Positions 8,174 to 16,794 are shown, numbered from the stretch's first letter. The stretch: DNA of 64,000 nucleotides from Candidatus Kouleothrix ribensis (GCA_016722075.1 JADKGW010000001.1:4278001-4342000); one strand, 5' to 3'. Translations and numbers: made by a program. The notes: generated from the letters alone by a model not told the origin.

Positions 8174-8731
8174 GTGAATAGAACTCGCGAAATAACTATT
8201 CGTGGGCATTATGAGCAAGTATGGCAGTCTAAACCCACAATCATCAAATGGAATAGAGGGCCAATACAAGATTTGCCTGTCGAATTCTCGATCTTGCGTT
8301 TTAAGCCAAACCGAAAACGCAAAATGTGGACTTATGCAACATGTTGTATGTCACAGTATTTTGATGTCCAACCAATCGAACTACATCTTTTTTCCATGAA
8401 TGAAGACGAAGATTTGATAGAATTGTTGACTTCTGTAGTTCATTACCACCGAACAGGATCATCATTAAATCTCGGGCATTCCATTAATTTTGGAAGACCA
8501 TGGCTTCCCTTTTCTAAGTGTAGTTACGGTTTGATATCTCTACCATATTTAGACGGCCCTAATCTAGAATGGACTCGGTTTGGTGACGAAGCAGTCCGAT
8601 TTCTATGGTTGATCCCAGTGACCAGCGAAGAAATTGAATATAAAAAATCACACGGTTTAGAAGCTTTAGAAGAAAAGCTTGAAGAATCCGGGTTTCACTA
8701 TGCGGATCCATTACGGAAGAGTGTTGTTTAG
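8174..8731 (+). CDS. Suppressor-of-fused (SUFU) domain immunity protein
   Basis: This 185-residue protein starts at a GTG after a GAAAGGCAGGG stretch. It shows a SUFU-type immunity fold: PIELHLFSMNEDEDLIELLTSVVHYH, LNLGHSINFGRPWLPFSKCSYGLISLPYLDG and FLWLIPVTSEEIEYKKSHGLEALEEKLEESGF. SUFU proteins are established immunity partners in bacterial polymorphic toxin loci. It sits 112 bases behind the broken RHS-2 toxin tail, so it was most likely that toxin's antidote. It is intact although the toxin is not. GC is low, as for other exchangeable cassettes here. Confidence 0.85.
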   Translation: MNRTREITIRGHYEQVWQSKPTIIKWNRGPIQDLPVEFSILRFKPNRKRKMWTYATCCMSQYFDVQPIELHLFSMNEDEDLIELLTSVVHYHRTGSSLNLGHSINFGRPWLPFSKCSYGLISLPYLDGPNLEWTRFGDEAVRFLWLIPVTSEEIEYKKSHGLEALEEKLEESGFHYADPLRKSVV

Positions 8732-9130
8732 AACTCATTTCAAGACCGCCTTTTGCTGCGGTTGCTATTGGTACATTCAGCGGATAATGTATGGAAACCC
8801 GGCAAGGTCTGTACATTGTATGGAACTAATCCGGGCGGGGCAAATTTCTATGTTTATAATCACGCGTACTGTCAATAATGGATTATATGGGATTTGAACA
8901 TATATTTTCTGCGTAGCGTGTCATGAGTCCTTATGTTCCGGTGTACACATCATCTATATATGATAAATAATAAAGCGAAGAGAATGAGGGTTTAAAAAAT
9001 ATGGTAATTATCGGTGCTGTTTTGCTGTTGATATACGCATTTGCATTTTATGATTACACTATCACGTCCATAAAGAAGAAATGCTGGTATTTATTGACTA
9101 TAAGCGCAGGTTTTTGTCATTGTGTATTTA
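8732..9130. other. AT-rich intergenic region with a truncated small membrane ORF
   Basis: No confident gene is seen. An ATG at 9001, preceded by GAGGG, opens a short frame with one TM segment (VIIGAVLLLIYAFAFYDY). It runs into the transposase remnant at 9131 and ends there, so it looks like the 5' end of a small membrane protein cut off by an insertion. The rest is low-GC, without recognisable repeats. Confidence 0.35.
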
Positions 9131-9213
9131 TATGGTCGAGCAAGTCGCACAAGGGCAGAGTCTGTCCCAAATCAAAGCCCATCTTGCGCTTCCCTAACTT
9201 TGCAAAACTACAG
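9131..9213 (+). mobile_element. 3' end remnant of an IS701-like element
   Basis: The frame reads VEQVAQGQSLSQIKAHLALP then a stop, closely matching the end of the intact transposase (VEQAQRGMSLPEIQHQLALA). It is followed by TGCAAAACTACAG, which matches the intact element's right terminal repeat with one or two changes. The left part of the element is missing. Its outer edge interrupts the antisense RHS fragment at 9214. Confidence 0.75.
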
Positions 9214-9350
9214 TTATAGCGAACAGGATTATTATGAGTATAGGTGTAAGGGTTCAGATCTTGCGGGTTTGCGTACTCTGGCGCCATGCTATCCGCGCTG
9301 ACAAACCGCCCAATCGCCGGGTTGTAATAACGCGCATGATAATGAGGCAA
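9214..9350 (-). pseudogene. RHS core fragment (RHS-3, antisense)
   Basis: The minus strand encodes PHYHARYYNPAIGRFVSADS and NPYTYTHNNPVRYN, the second half of an RHS core. It is cut downstream by the IS remnant and upstream by unrelated sequence. It is the only RHS piece on the minus strand, so the island has undergone an inversion or an independent insertion here. Confidence 0.75.
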
Positions 9351-9651
9351 CCACCGAGAGCAGGTCGGCTACCGTCAGAGGAAGCGCGTCAGGCAATGAG
9401 GATTTTGTGTATCGGGAGCAGCTATGAGACAGATTCGCGACACCTGACTCAGGCGGAATGGCGTGATTGAGCTTCTGCTCCACCGCCGCAAGATCGGGTG
9501 CGCGTACAACCGCAACGATCAGCCGATGTAATGGGTCGGCGTGGACGATGCGACAGATCACCGGGCAAGACTCAACGGCGCTGCAGGAAACCGGGCCGCG
9601 GTCGTCGCTTCAAGTGTCTTTTGGAGCGCTTTAACGCCGCCTGCCTCGCGC
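9351..9651. other. Region without a recognisable intact gene
   Basis: The minus strand carries a short coding-like stretch (HRLIVAVVRAPDLAAVEQKLNHAI at about 9455-9530) that I cannot assign. It is not joined to a start or to the RHS frame. No repeat or RNA is evident. Confidence 0.3.
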
Positions 9652-10166
9652 TCAACTGAGCAACTCATTGAGAACGATGATTTCTATGCCCGATACACGC
9701 CGAAACACTGGATCATTTGTGATGAAGAGGTCACAACCAGCCTGCAACGCTGTTGCTGCATGGAGGGCATCGGGCGTCCGCAACCCCACTGTAGCGCGCA
9801 AGTTGAGTGCCTGTTCGATTATGGGGCGTTCAATCGGATACAAATGTACGGAGCCGGCCGCGCTGATGCTTGCGGCCATCAGAGTTCGATTATGGGGCGT
9901 TCAATCGGATACAAATGTACCTCTCGACTCGCGGTGAGCAAGCGGCGGTAACGCTGTTCAAGCGCCTGTTTTCCTTCGCGTAGCGGTTTCACCAACACTT
10001 CAAGGAGCGTCAACTCGCTGCTTATAATCCCCAGTTCAGTACGCTGTACCGCGCGCCACACGCCTTCAAGCACCTCATCATAGGGAGCAATCTGCTCAAC
10101 TGAATAGATAATCGCGTTCGTATCCAGATAAATGCTTCCGGAAGATGGAAGCGTTAGTGTTGCCAC
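9652..10166 (-). pseudogene. PIN-domain toxin (VapC-like), broken by a duplication
   Basis: The first part (GTG start at 10166) gives YLDTNAIIYSVE with the first PIN Asp and the helix SSELTLLEVLVKPL with the conserved Glu. The second part gives RTPDALHAATALQAGCDLFITND with the last two acidic positions. Between them, VHLYPIERPIIE is encoded twice because a 37-bp sequence is repeated at 71-bp spacing, which shifts the frame and stops translation. Without the duplication the protein would be a normal ribonuclease toxin of about 145 residues. Its start overlaps the antitoxin end by 13 bases. Confidence 0.85.
9813..9920. repeat. 37-bp direct duplication inside the vapC-like gene
   Basis: Identical 37-bp segments lie at 9813-9849 and 9884-9920, an offset of 71 bp (not a multiple of three). 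The 34 bases between them are GC-rich and foreign to the PIN reading frame. Confidence 0.9.
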
Positions 10167-10378
10167 GCGTCACGCTCCGTATTAAGATAGTCCTGTACCT
10201 CATCGGCGTTTTGGAAGCTCGCTTCTGAAAGCGGTTCTGCAAGAATGTCCAAAGCCGAAAGTGTGCGTGGCTGGGTATGTTTTGCAAGCAGAAACTCTGC
10301 AAAATCAACCAACTCTGCCTGCGCAAGAGGCGGCAGTTTTGCTAGAAGCTCTGTAACATGCCGCTCAACGGTATTCAT
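10154..10378 (-). CDS. DUF2281-type antitoxin of a VapBC-like pair
   Basis: This 74-residue protein carries the DUF2281 signature LLAKLPPLAQAELVDFAEFLLAKH, followed by an acidic C-terminus (NADEVQDYLNTERDAWQH) that would bind the toxin. The second ATG (10378) is chosen because the Shine-Dalgarno TAGGAG directly abuts the first ATG and lies 6 bases from the second. It overlaps the PIN gene by 13 bases, the usual coupling in such pairs. It remains intact while the toxin is broken. Confidence 0.8.
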   Translation of the reverse strand: MNTVERHVTELLAKLPPLAQAELVDFAEFLLAKHTQPRTLSALDILAEPLSEASFQNADEVQDYLNTERDAWQH

Positions 10379-10454
10379 AGCCATCTCCTACTACGCAGTA
10401 TAGCCTCTAGGCAAAGCCATTCCGGTAGCGATGAGAACACTGACACACAACTGA

Positions 10455-10471
10455 TACAATACGATATTGTA
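10455..10471. promoter_or_regulatory. Candidate operator palindrome upstream of the antitoxin
   Basis: TACAATA-CGA-TATTGTA is a perfect 7-bp inverted repeat about 77 bases before the antitoxin start. Such pairs usually repress their own promoter through a palindrome. No clear -35/-10 pair was identified, so this remains a candidate. Confidence 0.4.
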
Positions 10472-10524
10472 GCACGCTTTGAAAAGCAAGAGTGCTTGCC
10501 TGAAATCGTATAGGGCATGCCCTG

Positions 10525-11274
10525 CATCACTATCATGCGCGCTACTATGACCCGGCGCTGGCACGGTTTGTCAGCGCGGATACGATCATTCCTGGGCAGG
10601 CGAACAAGGCTGGGACGCCGAATCCGCAGCACCTCAACCGCTACAGCTATGCCGGCAATAACCCGGTGAGCACGGCCGATCCGAGCGGGCATTGTCCATG
10701 GTGCATTGCAGGCGCGGCGGTTGGTGCCATAATTGGTGTGGGCATTTACGCGTATACCCATCAAGACGATTTTAATGGGTGGGATGCTGCTGGAGCTGTG
10801 CTTGAAGGAGGGCTGGTAGGAGCAACAGCTGTTATCTTTGCTCCCGCTCTCGTTGCCGCTGCGGCTGATGTTGTTACAGGTGTTGGTGTCGCTAGTAGTT
10901 CCACTAGTCTTGTTGGAGCCGGAATAGCGCTTGGAGGTGCTGCAACAGCTGCGACGAATCTGATATACCCAGTAATAGATCAAGGGCAGATGGCACCTGA
11001 AGAGGTAGGATTTTTACAAGGGGTAGCGGAGGAACATAATTGCAGCTTTACCGTGTGCGGAAGTCGTTCGGAGACAGATTTAGGGAAACTCAATCGGCAA
11101 CTCGCTCTTAAGCAATATGGAGCAGGAAACGATGCCCCTGCGTACGGTATCGAAGCCTGGCGCAATAGAGCACCAACCGGAAAAAGTGAGTTAGATTACT
11201 ACACTCCTCCGGGTACTGATTTACCACCGGGGGGCACAAGCCGCACTACGGACGCGCTACGCCGAATTGGATAA
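10525..11274 (+). pseudogene. RHS core with variable tail, 5'-truncated (RHS-4)
   Basis: The frame opens inside the core (HYHARYYDPALARFVSADT, NRYSYAGNNPVSTADPSGH). An Ala/Gly-rich hydrophobic stretch (residues of the IIGVGIYAYTHQ to ATNLIYPVIDQ region) and a tail with GAGNDAPAYGIEAWRNRAPTG follow. The annotated stop is at 11272-11274. In the neighbouring frame the sequence continues plausibly as YAELDNWNQFEKPRPPGGIV to a TAA at 11366-11368, suggesting a frameshift near 11245. The core is almost identical to RHS-5 (14347-14485), so the two probably recombined. No immunity gene is obvious. Confidence 0.7.
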
Positions 11275-11403
11275 CTGGAACCAATTTGAGAAACCACGGC
11301 CACCAGGCGGGATTGTCTTTCAACCCGGCAAGGTGCCAACACGTACTTACAAGGAGCCCTGGCAGTAAGAGCGTGTCCAGCAGTAACCTATAGGTGGAGT
11401 ACG

Positions 11404-12342
11404 ATGCTATCGCTTGATTGGGTCGAAATTCCTGAGGGTACGTGTATCGTCGGCCTCTCGGACACTGAACGTGCTGCTATTCGCGCTCGCCTTCAGGCCG
11501 AGGCGGGCCTGAACCAGCTTGCGCCGGCCGATCGCCGGCTTCTCGACGGCCTGGTGGAAAAATATCGCCGTACCGTGTGGGAGGCGGACTATTTTGCGAG
11601 TCAGCAGCTCACGCGGGCGGAGCAGCGCCTGAAAGCGGCGCTCACCCCACCATGGGATATGTATTTTGCAATGGAGACTGAACTTGAGCGTATTCCCGCA
11701 CAGCATGTACGCTGGGTGCCGACATTCTACATCACGCGGTTTCCGATTACCCACGCTCAGGCCGACCAGTTCTTTGCGAGCGAACATGCCCGTTGGCGTG
11801 AATTGTCACGCTTCCGCATCGGGCATCGCGATGATTTGCCAGAGATGCCGGAGCAAATCTACTGGCCGCTTGCCGATGCCATGGCGCATTGGTGTGGTGG
11901 CCGCTTGCCCACCGTGGTTGAGTGGGAGAAAGCGGCCCGGGGGAGCGATGGGCGTTGGTACCCGTGGGGGAACACCTGGGATGCGACAAGGGGCAATTTT
12001 GGGCCAGAGCACCGGCCCGCCTATTCGCGGCAGCACGCGCTCGGGCGCACGGTTGTCGATGCCTATCCGACGGGCAGTAGTCCGTATGGGCTGATGGATA
12101 TGCTAGGCAATCTCTCGGAATGGACCATGACCCGCTCCTATGGCGGTGCGAAGAGCACGCGTGAAACCGCATGTGCGAAAGGTGTGACAGCGAAGGGACT
12201 GGGGCAGCCGGAATGGTTCTGGAGCATTGTCGCCCGGCAAAAGCCCGGCACGCGCTACAGTGGGTTTCGCCCTGTGCTAAGCCGTTGGCAGCGACAGATC
12301 TGGCTTGGTGGGGAGATTCCGGATATTGAGGAAGACCAGTAA
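11404..12342 (+). CDS. SUMF1/formylglycine-generating-enzyme-like protein
   Basis: This 312-residue protein starts at an ATG preceded by GGTGGAG. It has the SUMF1/FGE-sulfatase domain: DWVEIPEGTCIVG, FYITRFPITHAQADQFF, GGRLPTVVEWEKAARG, RWYPWGNTWDATRGNF, VDAYPTGSSPYGLMDMLGNLSEWT and a final SGFRPV. Members either activate sulfatases or act as non-haem-iron or structural C-type-lectin-like modules. Residues 25-95 form an N-terminal extension with helical character. It lies alone in the toxin island, between RHS-4 and a Calx-beta scrap, with no sulfatase nearby, so the substrate is unknown. Codon use looks native. Confidence 0.85.
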   Translation: MLSLDWVEIPEGTCIVGLSDTERAAIRARLQAEAGLNQLAPADRRLLDGLVEKYRRTVWEADYFASQQLTRAEQRLKAALTPPWDMYFAMETELERIPAQHVRWVPTFYITRFPITHAQADQFFASEHARWRELSRFRIGHRDDLPEMPEQIYWPLADAMAHWCGGRLPTVVEWEKAARGSDGRWYPWGNTWDATRGNFGPEHRPAYSRQHALGRTVVDAYPTGSSPYGLMDMLGNLSEWTMTRSYGGAKSTRETACAKGVTAKGLGQPEWFWSIVARQKPGTRYSGFRPVLSRWQRQIWLGGEIPDIEEDQ

Positions 12343-12749
12343 ATAGCCCTACATAACAGTCACTTCGTGCACGCATCTACGCCGAAGGATTCCCTTGGCC
12401 AAGGGACTCGCCAGTGCCCACGGTACGTGTGTGCTCACGCTCAGCGCACCGGCCGGCGCCCGCCTGGGTATGCCCAGCGCCGCCACGATCACGATTACCG
12501 ACGACGACGCCACGCCGCCAAGCGACAGCGCGCAGCATTGGCTCAGATTCGTGGCATTTGCCGCTTCAATATGCCGAACCGCCACATAGCCACATCGCAG
12601 GGTGGCAGCGCCATGGTATACTGATAGCAGCTAGTGTTGTTAATCGGTGCCAATCATCTCACGGCGACCGACTGCGTTCAGGAGAAGCGCCCCATGAGCG
12701 CCGGCGTCTCGATGGCGTGCGCTGCACATCCCCACGCAAGGAGAATCTG
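12343..12749. pseudogene. Calx-beta fragment and non-coding remainder
   Basis: At about 12428-12540 the plus strand encodes TLSAPAGARLGMPSAATITITDDDATPP, the end of a Calx-beta domain nearly identical to that at 5195-5270. It has no start and no continuation. The remaining sequence up to the antitoxin gene shows no gene or repeat. Confidence 0.6.
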
Positions 12750-13058
12750 ATGAGTCAAACCATCACGGCAGTGTATGAGAACGGCGTTCTGAGGCCACTG
12801 ACACCGCTCGCGCTGCCTGAACATGCCCAGGTTGAACTCGATGTCCGACCATTGATCGCCCTGACTGATGCTGCAGCACAGCGTGAGCAGGTACGACGGG
12901 CGCTCGCCGACGCAGGTGTGTTGGCGGCTCCCCCGCCACTGCCCGAGCACCTCCAGCCATTCAGTGCGCAGGAGCGGGCCGCGCTGGCGCAGGCGCTTGC
13001 CGATGCGGGGGTCTCACCGCTCTCGCTGGCCATTCTGGATGAGCGCGAGGGCCACTGA
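12750..13058 (+). CDS. DUF104-type antitoxin
   Basis: This 102-residue protein begins MSQTITAVYENGVLRPLTPLALPEHAQVELDV. That is the DUF104 (AF2212-like) beta-strand module, found in antitoxins of PIN-domain toxins. The C-terminal half is Ala-rich and helical and would contact the toxin. AAGGAG precedes the ATG by 6-7 bases. Its TGA overlaps the ATG of the PIN gene by one base, so the two are translationally coupled. Confidence 0.85.
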   Translation: MSQTITAVYENGVLRPLTPLALPEHAQVELDVRPLIALTDAAAQREQVRRALADAGVLAAPPPLPEHLQPFSAQERAALAQALADAGVSPLSLAILDEREGH

Positions 13059-13522
13059 TGGCCGATTTCTACGCCGATAGCAGTGTGTTGGTCAAGCGCC
13101 ATGTGCGCGAAGCTGGCGCCGACTGGTTTGCGGCAGTCGCCGATCCGATGACCGGCAATACAATTCTGACGGCTCAAGTCAGCCAGGTGGAGGTAATCAG
13201 CGCGCTCCAGCGGCGTGTCCGCGAGGGGGTCTTGGACGCGGGAGATGCAGCGCGGCTGAGCAGTGATTTTCAAGCGCTTTGTGTGGCCGAATATCGCTTG
13301 ATTGCACTCACGGCGGCGGTGACTGCGCGCGCCTGCCTGCTTGTGACCCGCCATCCCCTGCGCGCCTACGATGCCGTACAACTTGCCGCCGCGCTGATCG
13401 CGCAGGAGGCGCTCGCCGCAGCTGGTGTTACGGGGATGACGTTTCTCAGCTCCGATCAGCGCTTGTTCACGGCAGCAGTGGCCGAGGGGTTATTGGCTGC
13501 AGATCCCAGCACGGTTCCGTAG
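13058..13522 (+). CDS. PIN-domain toxin (VapC-like)
   Basis: This 154-residue protein has the PIN ribonuclease layout: YADSSVLVKRH with the first Asp near residue 7, QVSQVEVISALQRR with the conserved Glu near 45, RAYDAVQLAAALIAQ, and FLSSDQRLFTAAVAEGL with the last acidic residue. It is intact and paired with the DUF104 antitoxin. The expected activity is cleavage of tRNA or rRNA. It is immediately followed by GC-rich repeats. Confidence 0.9.
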   Translation: MADFYADSSVLVKRHVREAGADWFAAVADPMTGNTILTAQVSQVEVISALQRRVREGVLDAGDAARLSSDFQALCVAEYRLIALTAAVTARACLLVTRHPLRAYDAVQLAAALIAQEALAAAGVTGMTFLSSDQRLFTAAVAEGLLAADPSTVP

Positions 13523-13689
13523 TGCTCCGATCGCCTACTTGAGACGCTCGTCGGCCCCCCTCGACGCACTCCTTGCAGCCTGAAGCGGAAACGTCGATCC
13601 GCCCGTACACGGGGCGCGCAGCCCCTGCACGCGTGTGGCCCCAGGGCATGCCGGTGGGCGGAAACGTCGATCCGCCCGTACGAGGCGCG

Positions 13690-13828
13690 TCGCCCCCACG
13701 CCCCCCAGCCGAGATGCTCCGGGGCGCGTCGCCCCCGTGCCCCCCAGCCAGGATGCTCCGGGGCGCTTCGCCCCCGTGCCCCCCAGCCAGGATGCTCCGG
13801 GGCGCTTCGCCCCCGTGCCCCCGATTAG
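13690..13828. repeat. Short array of GC-rich hairpin units (second locus)
   Basis: About four units of the same GGGGCGCTTCGCCCC...AGCCAGGATGCTCC repeat as at 1171-1567, with near-identical sequence. Upstream (13575-13690) lie two copies of a GGAAACGTCGATCCGCCCGT segment belonging to the dispersed repeat. Confidence 0.9.
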
Positions 13829-14055
13829 GGGAACCCGGCCGGTTCCCCTAACACCCCTCCGGCAAGGAAGGCCATCCCAGCCCACTGCACATCGACTCAT
13901 GCCATGGCCAAGCGACTCAGTTGGTGCGCACCAAAGCACGCATGTTTGTGCCAACAAACGTTGGGGCTGCCCCTCATGTCATGGCCAAGCGATTCAGGCG
14001 CCGTGTATCACGGCACGTATCGTATCGCTAACGATACGTTGGGGCTGCCCTAAGG
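13829..14055. repeat. Second copy of the 1568-1876 cassette
   Basis: It is almost identical to 1568-1876 but has one 77-bp unit instead of two. It includes the TTGGTGCGCACCAA palindrome and the GTATCG...CGATAC segment. It leads into another dispersed repeat and an RHS core, in the same order as at the first locus. Confidence 0.85.
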
Positions 14056-14187
14056 CATGCCGGTGGGCGGATAGGTCGATCCGCCCGTACACGGGGCGCC
14101 AGCCCCAGCGGCGCGGTGCCGGGGCCGCGCGGGACGGCCCCGGCCGCGGGGCACGGGGGCGCGCAGCCCCCGCATGCGTGTGGCGCG
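14056..14187. repeat. GC-rich dispersed palindromic repeat, copy 3
   Basis: GGCATGCCGGTGGGCGGATA is followed by GATCCGCCCGTACACGGGGC and stacked stems such as GGGGGCGCGCAGCCCCC. It directly abuts RHS-5 at 14188. Confidence 0.75.
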
Positions 14188-15471
14188 GGCGTAGCGTCCC
14201 TGCACGCCGACCACCTGGGCAGCCTCAGTGTGGCGCGTGGCGCGGGCGCGACACTGCTGAGCCGACAGGCGTTCGGGCCGTGGGGGAATGTCACCAGCGG
14301 CGGGGTGAGCCAGACCGCGTTGAACGTCACGGGCCAGCGGCTGGACAGCGGCATCGGCTTGCTCTATTATCATGCGCGCTACTATGACCCGGCGCTGGCA
14401 CGGTTTGTCAGCGCGGATACGATCATTCCTGGGCAGGCGAACAAGGCTGGGACGCCGAATCCGCAGCACCTCAACCGCTACACCTACGGATTGAACAATC
14501 CTGTCAAGAACACCGATCCAACTGGCCATTGTATCCCCGGCATCGGCGATTGTGTCTTTACCGGCTCGCTGAACTGGGGTGATGGGGCCGCGTACGCTAC
14601 TGGTGTCGTGGAGGGCGCGGCGTCGGTGGTCGAAGGGGTTGTGACCGCGCCGATTGCCATCGCACAGGCGGTGAGCGACCCAGCGGCAGCCGTACAAGGG
14701 CTGCAAGATCAGGCGGCGACGGTCGGACGTGGGGCGCAGTTCCTGGCGAGTGATCCGAGCGGCGCGGCGGCGGCACTGAACAACGACCCGCGCGGCGTGG
14801 GCCGCGTGTTAGGGCAGGCGGCGGGCACAGCGGCGCTGGCGGCGTTGGGAGGCGAAGGTGGCGCGGCGGGGGAGGCGGAAGGTGAAGCGGGCGCAGCCGG
14901 TGGCGCGTGTAGCTTCAGCGCGGATACGCTGGTCGCGACGGATGGCGGAGAGATGCCGATCGGCACGCTCCAGGTCGGCGATCATGTGCTCGCGTATAAC
15001 CAAGCAATGGGAATAACGGGTAGCTATACGGTAACCGCTGTACTCGTGCATCCCGATCCTGTCCTGGTACAGCTCACACTCAATGGCGAGCAGATCGAGA
15101 CGACGCCAGAGCATCCATTCTTCACCCAGGAGCGAGGTTGGGTTGCGGCCGGTGAGCTGCGGATCGGTGAGCATGTGCCGCGCCTGCACGGCCCCGATGG
15201 CACGGTGCAGGCCTGGCAGATTGTGCCACACGCGCAGCCGATGTACAATCTGACCGTCGTCACCGCGCATACCTTCTTCGTGGGCGAGGAAGGGTGGCTG
15301 GTGCATAATGGTGACCCTATCAGAATCAATACTCAAACAGGTAAGGTTGTGGATGGAAATGGTCGCGCATATGAGCTATTACGCCGCGCGTCAGACCCAC
15401 GCAGTTCGATCTCACCTGATATGGATATTCCGTATGAACCGTACACCCCTTGGGAAATTCCAGACTATTAG
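14188..15471 (+). pseudogene. RHS core + HINT domain + short toxin tail, 5'-truncated (RHS-5)
   Basis: The frame contains the RHS core (DHLGSLSVARG to NRYTYGLNNPVKNTDPTGH) and an Ala/Gly-rich linker. It then has a HINT autoprocessing domain at 14908-15309, with catalytic Cys at 14908-14910 in CSFSADTLVATDGGE, TPEHPFFTQERGWV with the conserved His, and the terminal AHTFFVGEEGWLVHN. The HINT domain would cleave to release the C-terminal 54 residues (ending YEPYTPWEIPDY). The tail matches no toxin I recognise and may be shortened. The N-terminal shell is absent: the frame runs back only into repeats. Confidence 0.75.
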
Positions 15472-15582
15472 ATTGGCTGGCGCGAGTTCCTTTGATAAAG
15501 TAGGCGCGGGTTAGAGAGAGGGCTGTACCCCCTCCCTGCATCTCCTCGTTGCATGCACCTACCATAAATGGGGAGGTTAACC

Positions 15583-15843
15583 ATGGCGACACACACAATC
15601 ATTCATAGGCTGCTATATTTTTGTCTGATTGAGATTCGGAGTGCTGCCTATGAATCTCAAACTAAGAAGGCGTTCTTGCTTGCGGATTTGCTACACACGA
15701 TTCCGCTTCAACTAGAGCAAGTAATACAGGGAGGGAGAACGTATGAGGATTTGCTTAGCTGGATTCAACAGCGTGCATCAGATTTAGGATGTGAAGAATG
15801 GATAAACCAGATCATTAGGACAGAGCAGCAAAGACAAACTTAA
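15583..15843 (+). CDS. Small helical protein, candidate immunity to RHS-5
   Basis: This 86-residue protein uses the ATG at 15583, preceded by GGGGAGG at 7-base spacing; an in-frame ATG at 15568 overlaps that site. The sequence (MATHTIIHRLLYFCLIEIRS..., KKAFLLADLLHTIPLQLEQV, YEDLLSWIQQRASDLGCEEW) is all-helical and low-GC. It resembles small hypothetical proteins found behind RHS tails. It follows the HINT-RHS tail by about 110 bases, so immunity is the likely role, by position. Confidence 0.6.
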   Translation: MATHTIIHRLLYFCLIEIRSAAYESQTKKAFLLADLLHTIPLQLEQVIQGGRTYEDLLSWIQQRASDLGCEEWINQIIRTEQQRQT

Positions 15844-15879
15844 TCGCGGAAATCGCTCTATTTGTGACTCAAACAAAAC

Positions 15880-15999
15880 TACTACCCATCCCCGTACGGT
15901 GTCCGCCGTTCGGCTCAGGTGTGGAGCGATTTCTGCCCACTCTTCATCGGTGACATCGGGTGGGTATCCCATAGTGTTCTTGTTGCCCCTCCAGTACAT
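15880..15999 (-). pseudogene. IS5-family transposase N-terminal remnant
   Basis: The minus strand gives GYPPDVTDEEWAEIAPHLSRTADT. This is the conserved opening of IS5-family transposases (SDLTDEEWxxIxPLL). It degenerates after about 35 residues. No terminal repeat is recognised. Confidence 0.65.
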
Positions 16000-16194
16000 T
16001 CAGTGCTGGTTGAAGAGGAAACTATACCACATCTCTATTCGAGTTTCCGGATAGCTTCTAAGGATAATTTTTAAAGAAGATAATGGTAATGAACAGCAAC
16101 ATGTTTTACGAGAGCTTGTGTCATGAGAACGCTTCTTCCTGCCACACACAACGCATCTCCACCTAAACAAGGGGAAACCTACCGGCGACGATTA

Positions 16195-16290
16195 CCAGCG
16201 GCGGCGTGACCGAGACCTACGGGTATGACGCCGACAGCGAGCGCGTGACGCGCACGGTCGGCGGCGCGCCATACATACACAGCGGTGGGG
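16195..16290 (+). pseudogene. RHS/YD-repeat scrap (RHS-6)
   Basis: The plus strand encodes SGGVTETYGYDADSERVTRTVGG, one YD repeat nearly identical to that in RHS-7 (about 17240-17310). It has no context on either side. Confidence 0.6.
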
Positions 16291-16359
16291 GTACCATCGC
16301 GGCCAGAATGGCAAAAACCCAGCCGACAAGCGCCGCGCGTCCAGCGCGCTCAGGTTCGA

Positions 16360-16794
16360 TCAAGATAATGGCCACTTGCCCAGCCAGATAGTGGACGGCA
16401 GCGCAGCCTGAATCGCGTTCACTAATTTCTCATCTGCGCTCACAAACGGGCACGCGGCTTGCGCGCTCAGGGCCACATACAGCATATCGTAGACCGTGCG
16501 ACGATGCAGCACCGCAAGACGATACGCGCGCTCGAGCAACACAGCCGTTGGCGTGACAATCAAAGGCAGCGTACGGAACGTATCCAGCACCAGCTGTGCA
16601 TCGGCAGCGGCCATGCCCTGGAGGACATGCTTCTTCCAAAGGATATTCCCGATTTCGGCGTATACCAAATCCGGCGCGAGTAAGGTCAGCGCCCCAGCCT
16701 GGTAATCAGCCAGGATACGCCGCGCTTCGGTCGTATAGGGTTCGACCACAAACCACTTGATCACTACGCTACTGTCGACAACCAATTGACTCAT
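16360..16794 (-). CDS. PIN-domain toxin (VapC-like)
   Basis: This 144-residue PIN ribonuclease has LVVDSSVVIKWFVVEP with the first Asp, LLAPDLVYAEIGNILWKK with the conserved Glu, HRRTVYDMLYVALS and CPFVSADEKLVNAI with the C-terminal acidic residues. The length is normal. It overlaps the upstream antitoxin gene by four bases (ATGA), indicating one transcript and coupled translation. Confidence 0.92.
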   Translation of the reverse strand: MSQLVVDSSVVIKWFVVEPYTTEARRILADYQAGALTLLAPDLVYAEIGNILWKKHVLQGMAAADAQLVLDTFRTLPLIVTPTAVLLERAYRLAVLHRRTVYDMLYVALSAQAACPFVSADEKLVNAIQAALPSTIWLGKWPLS

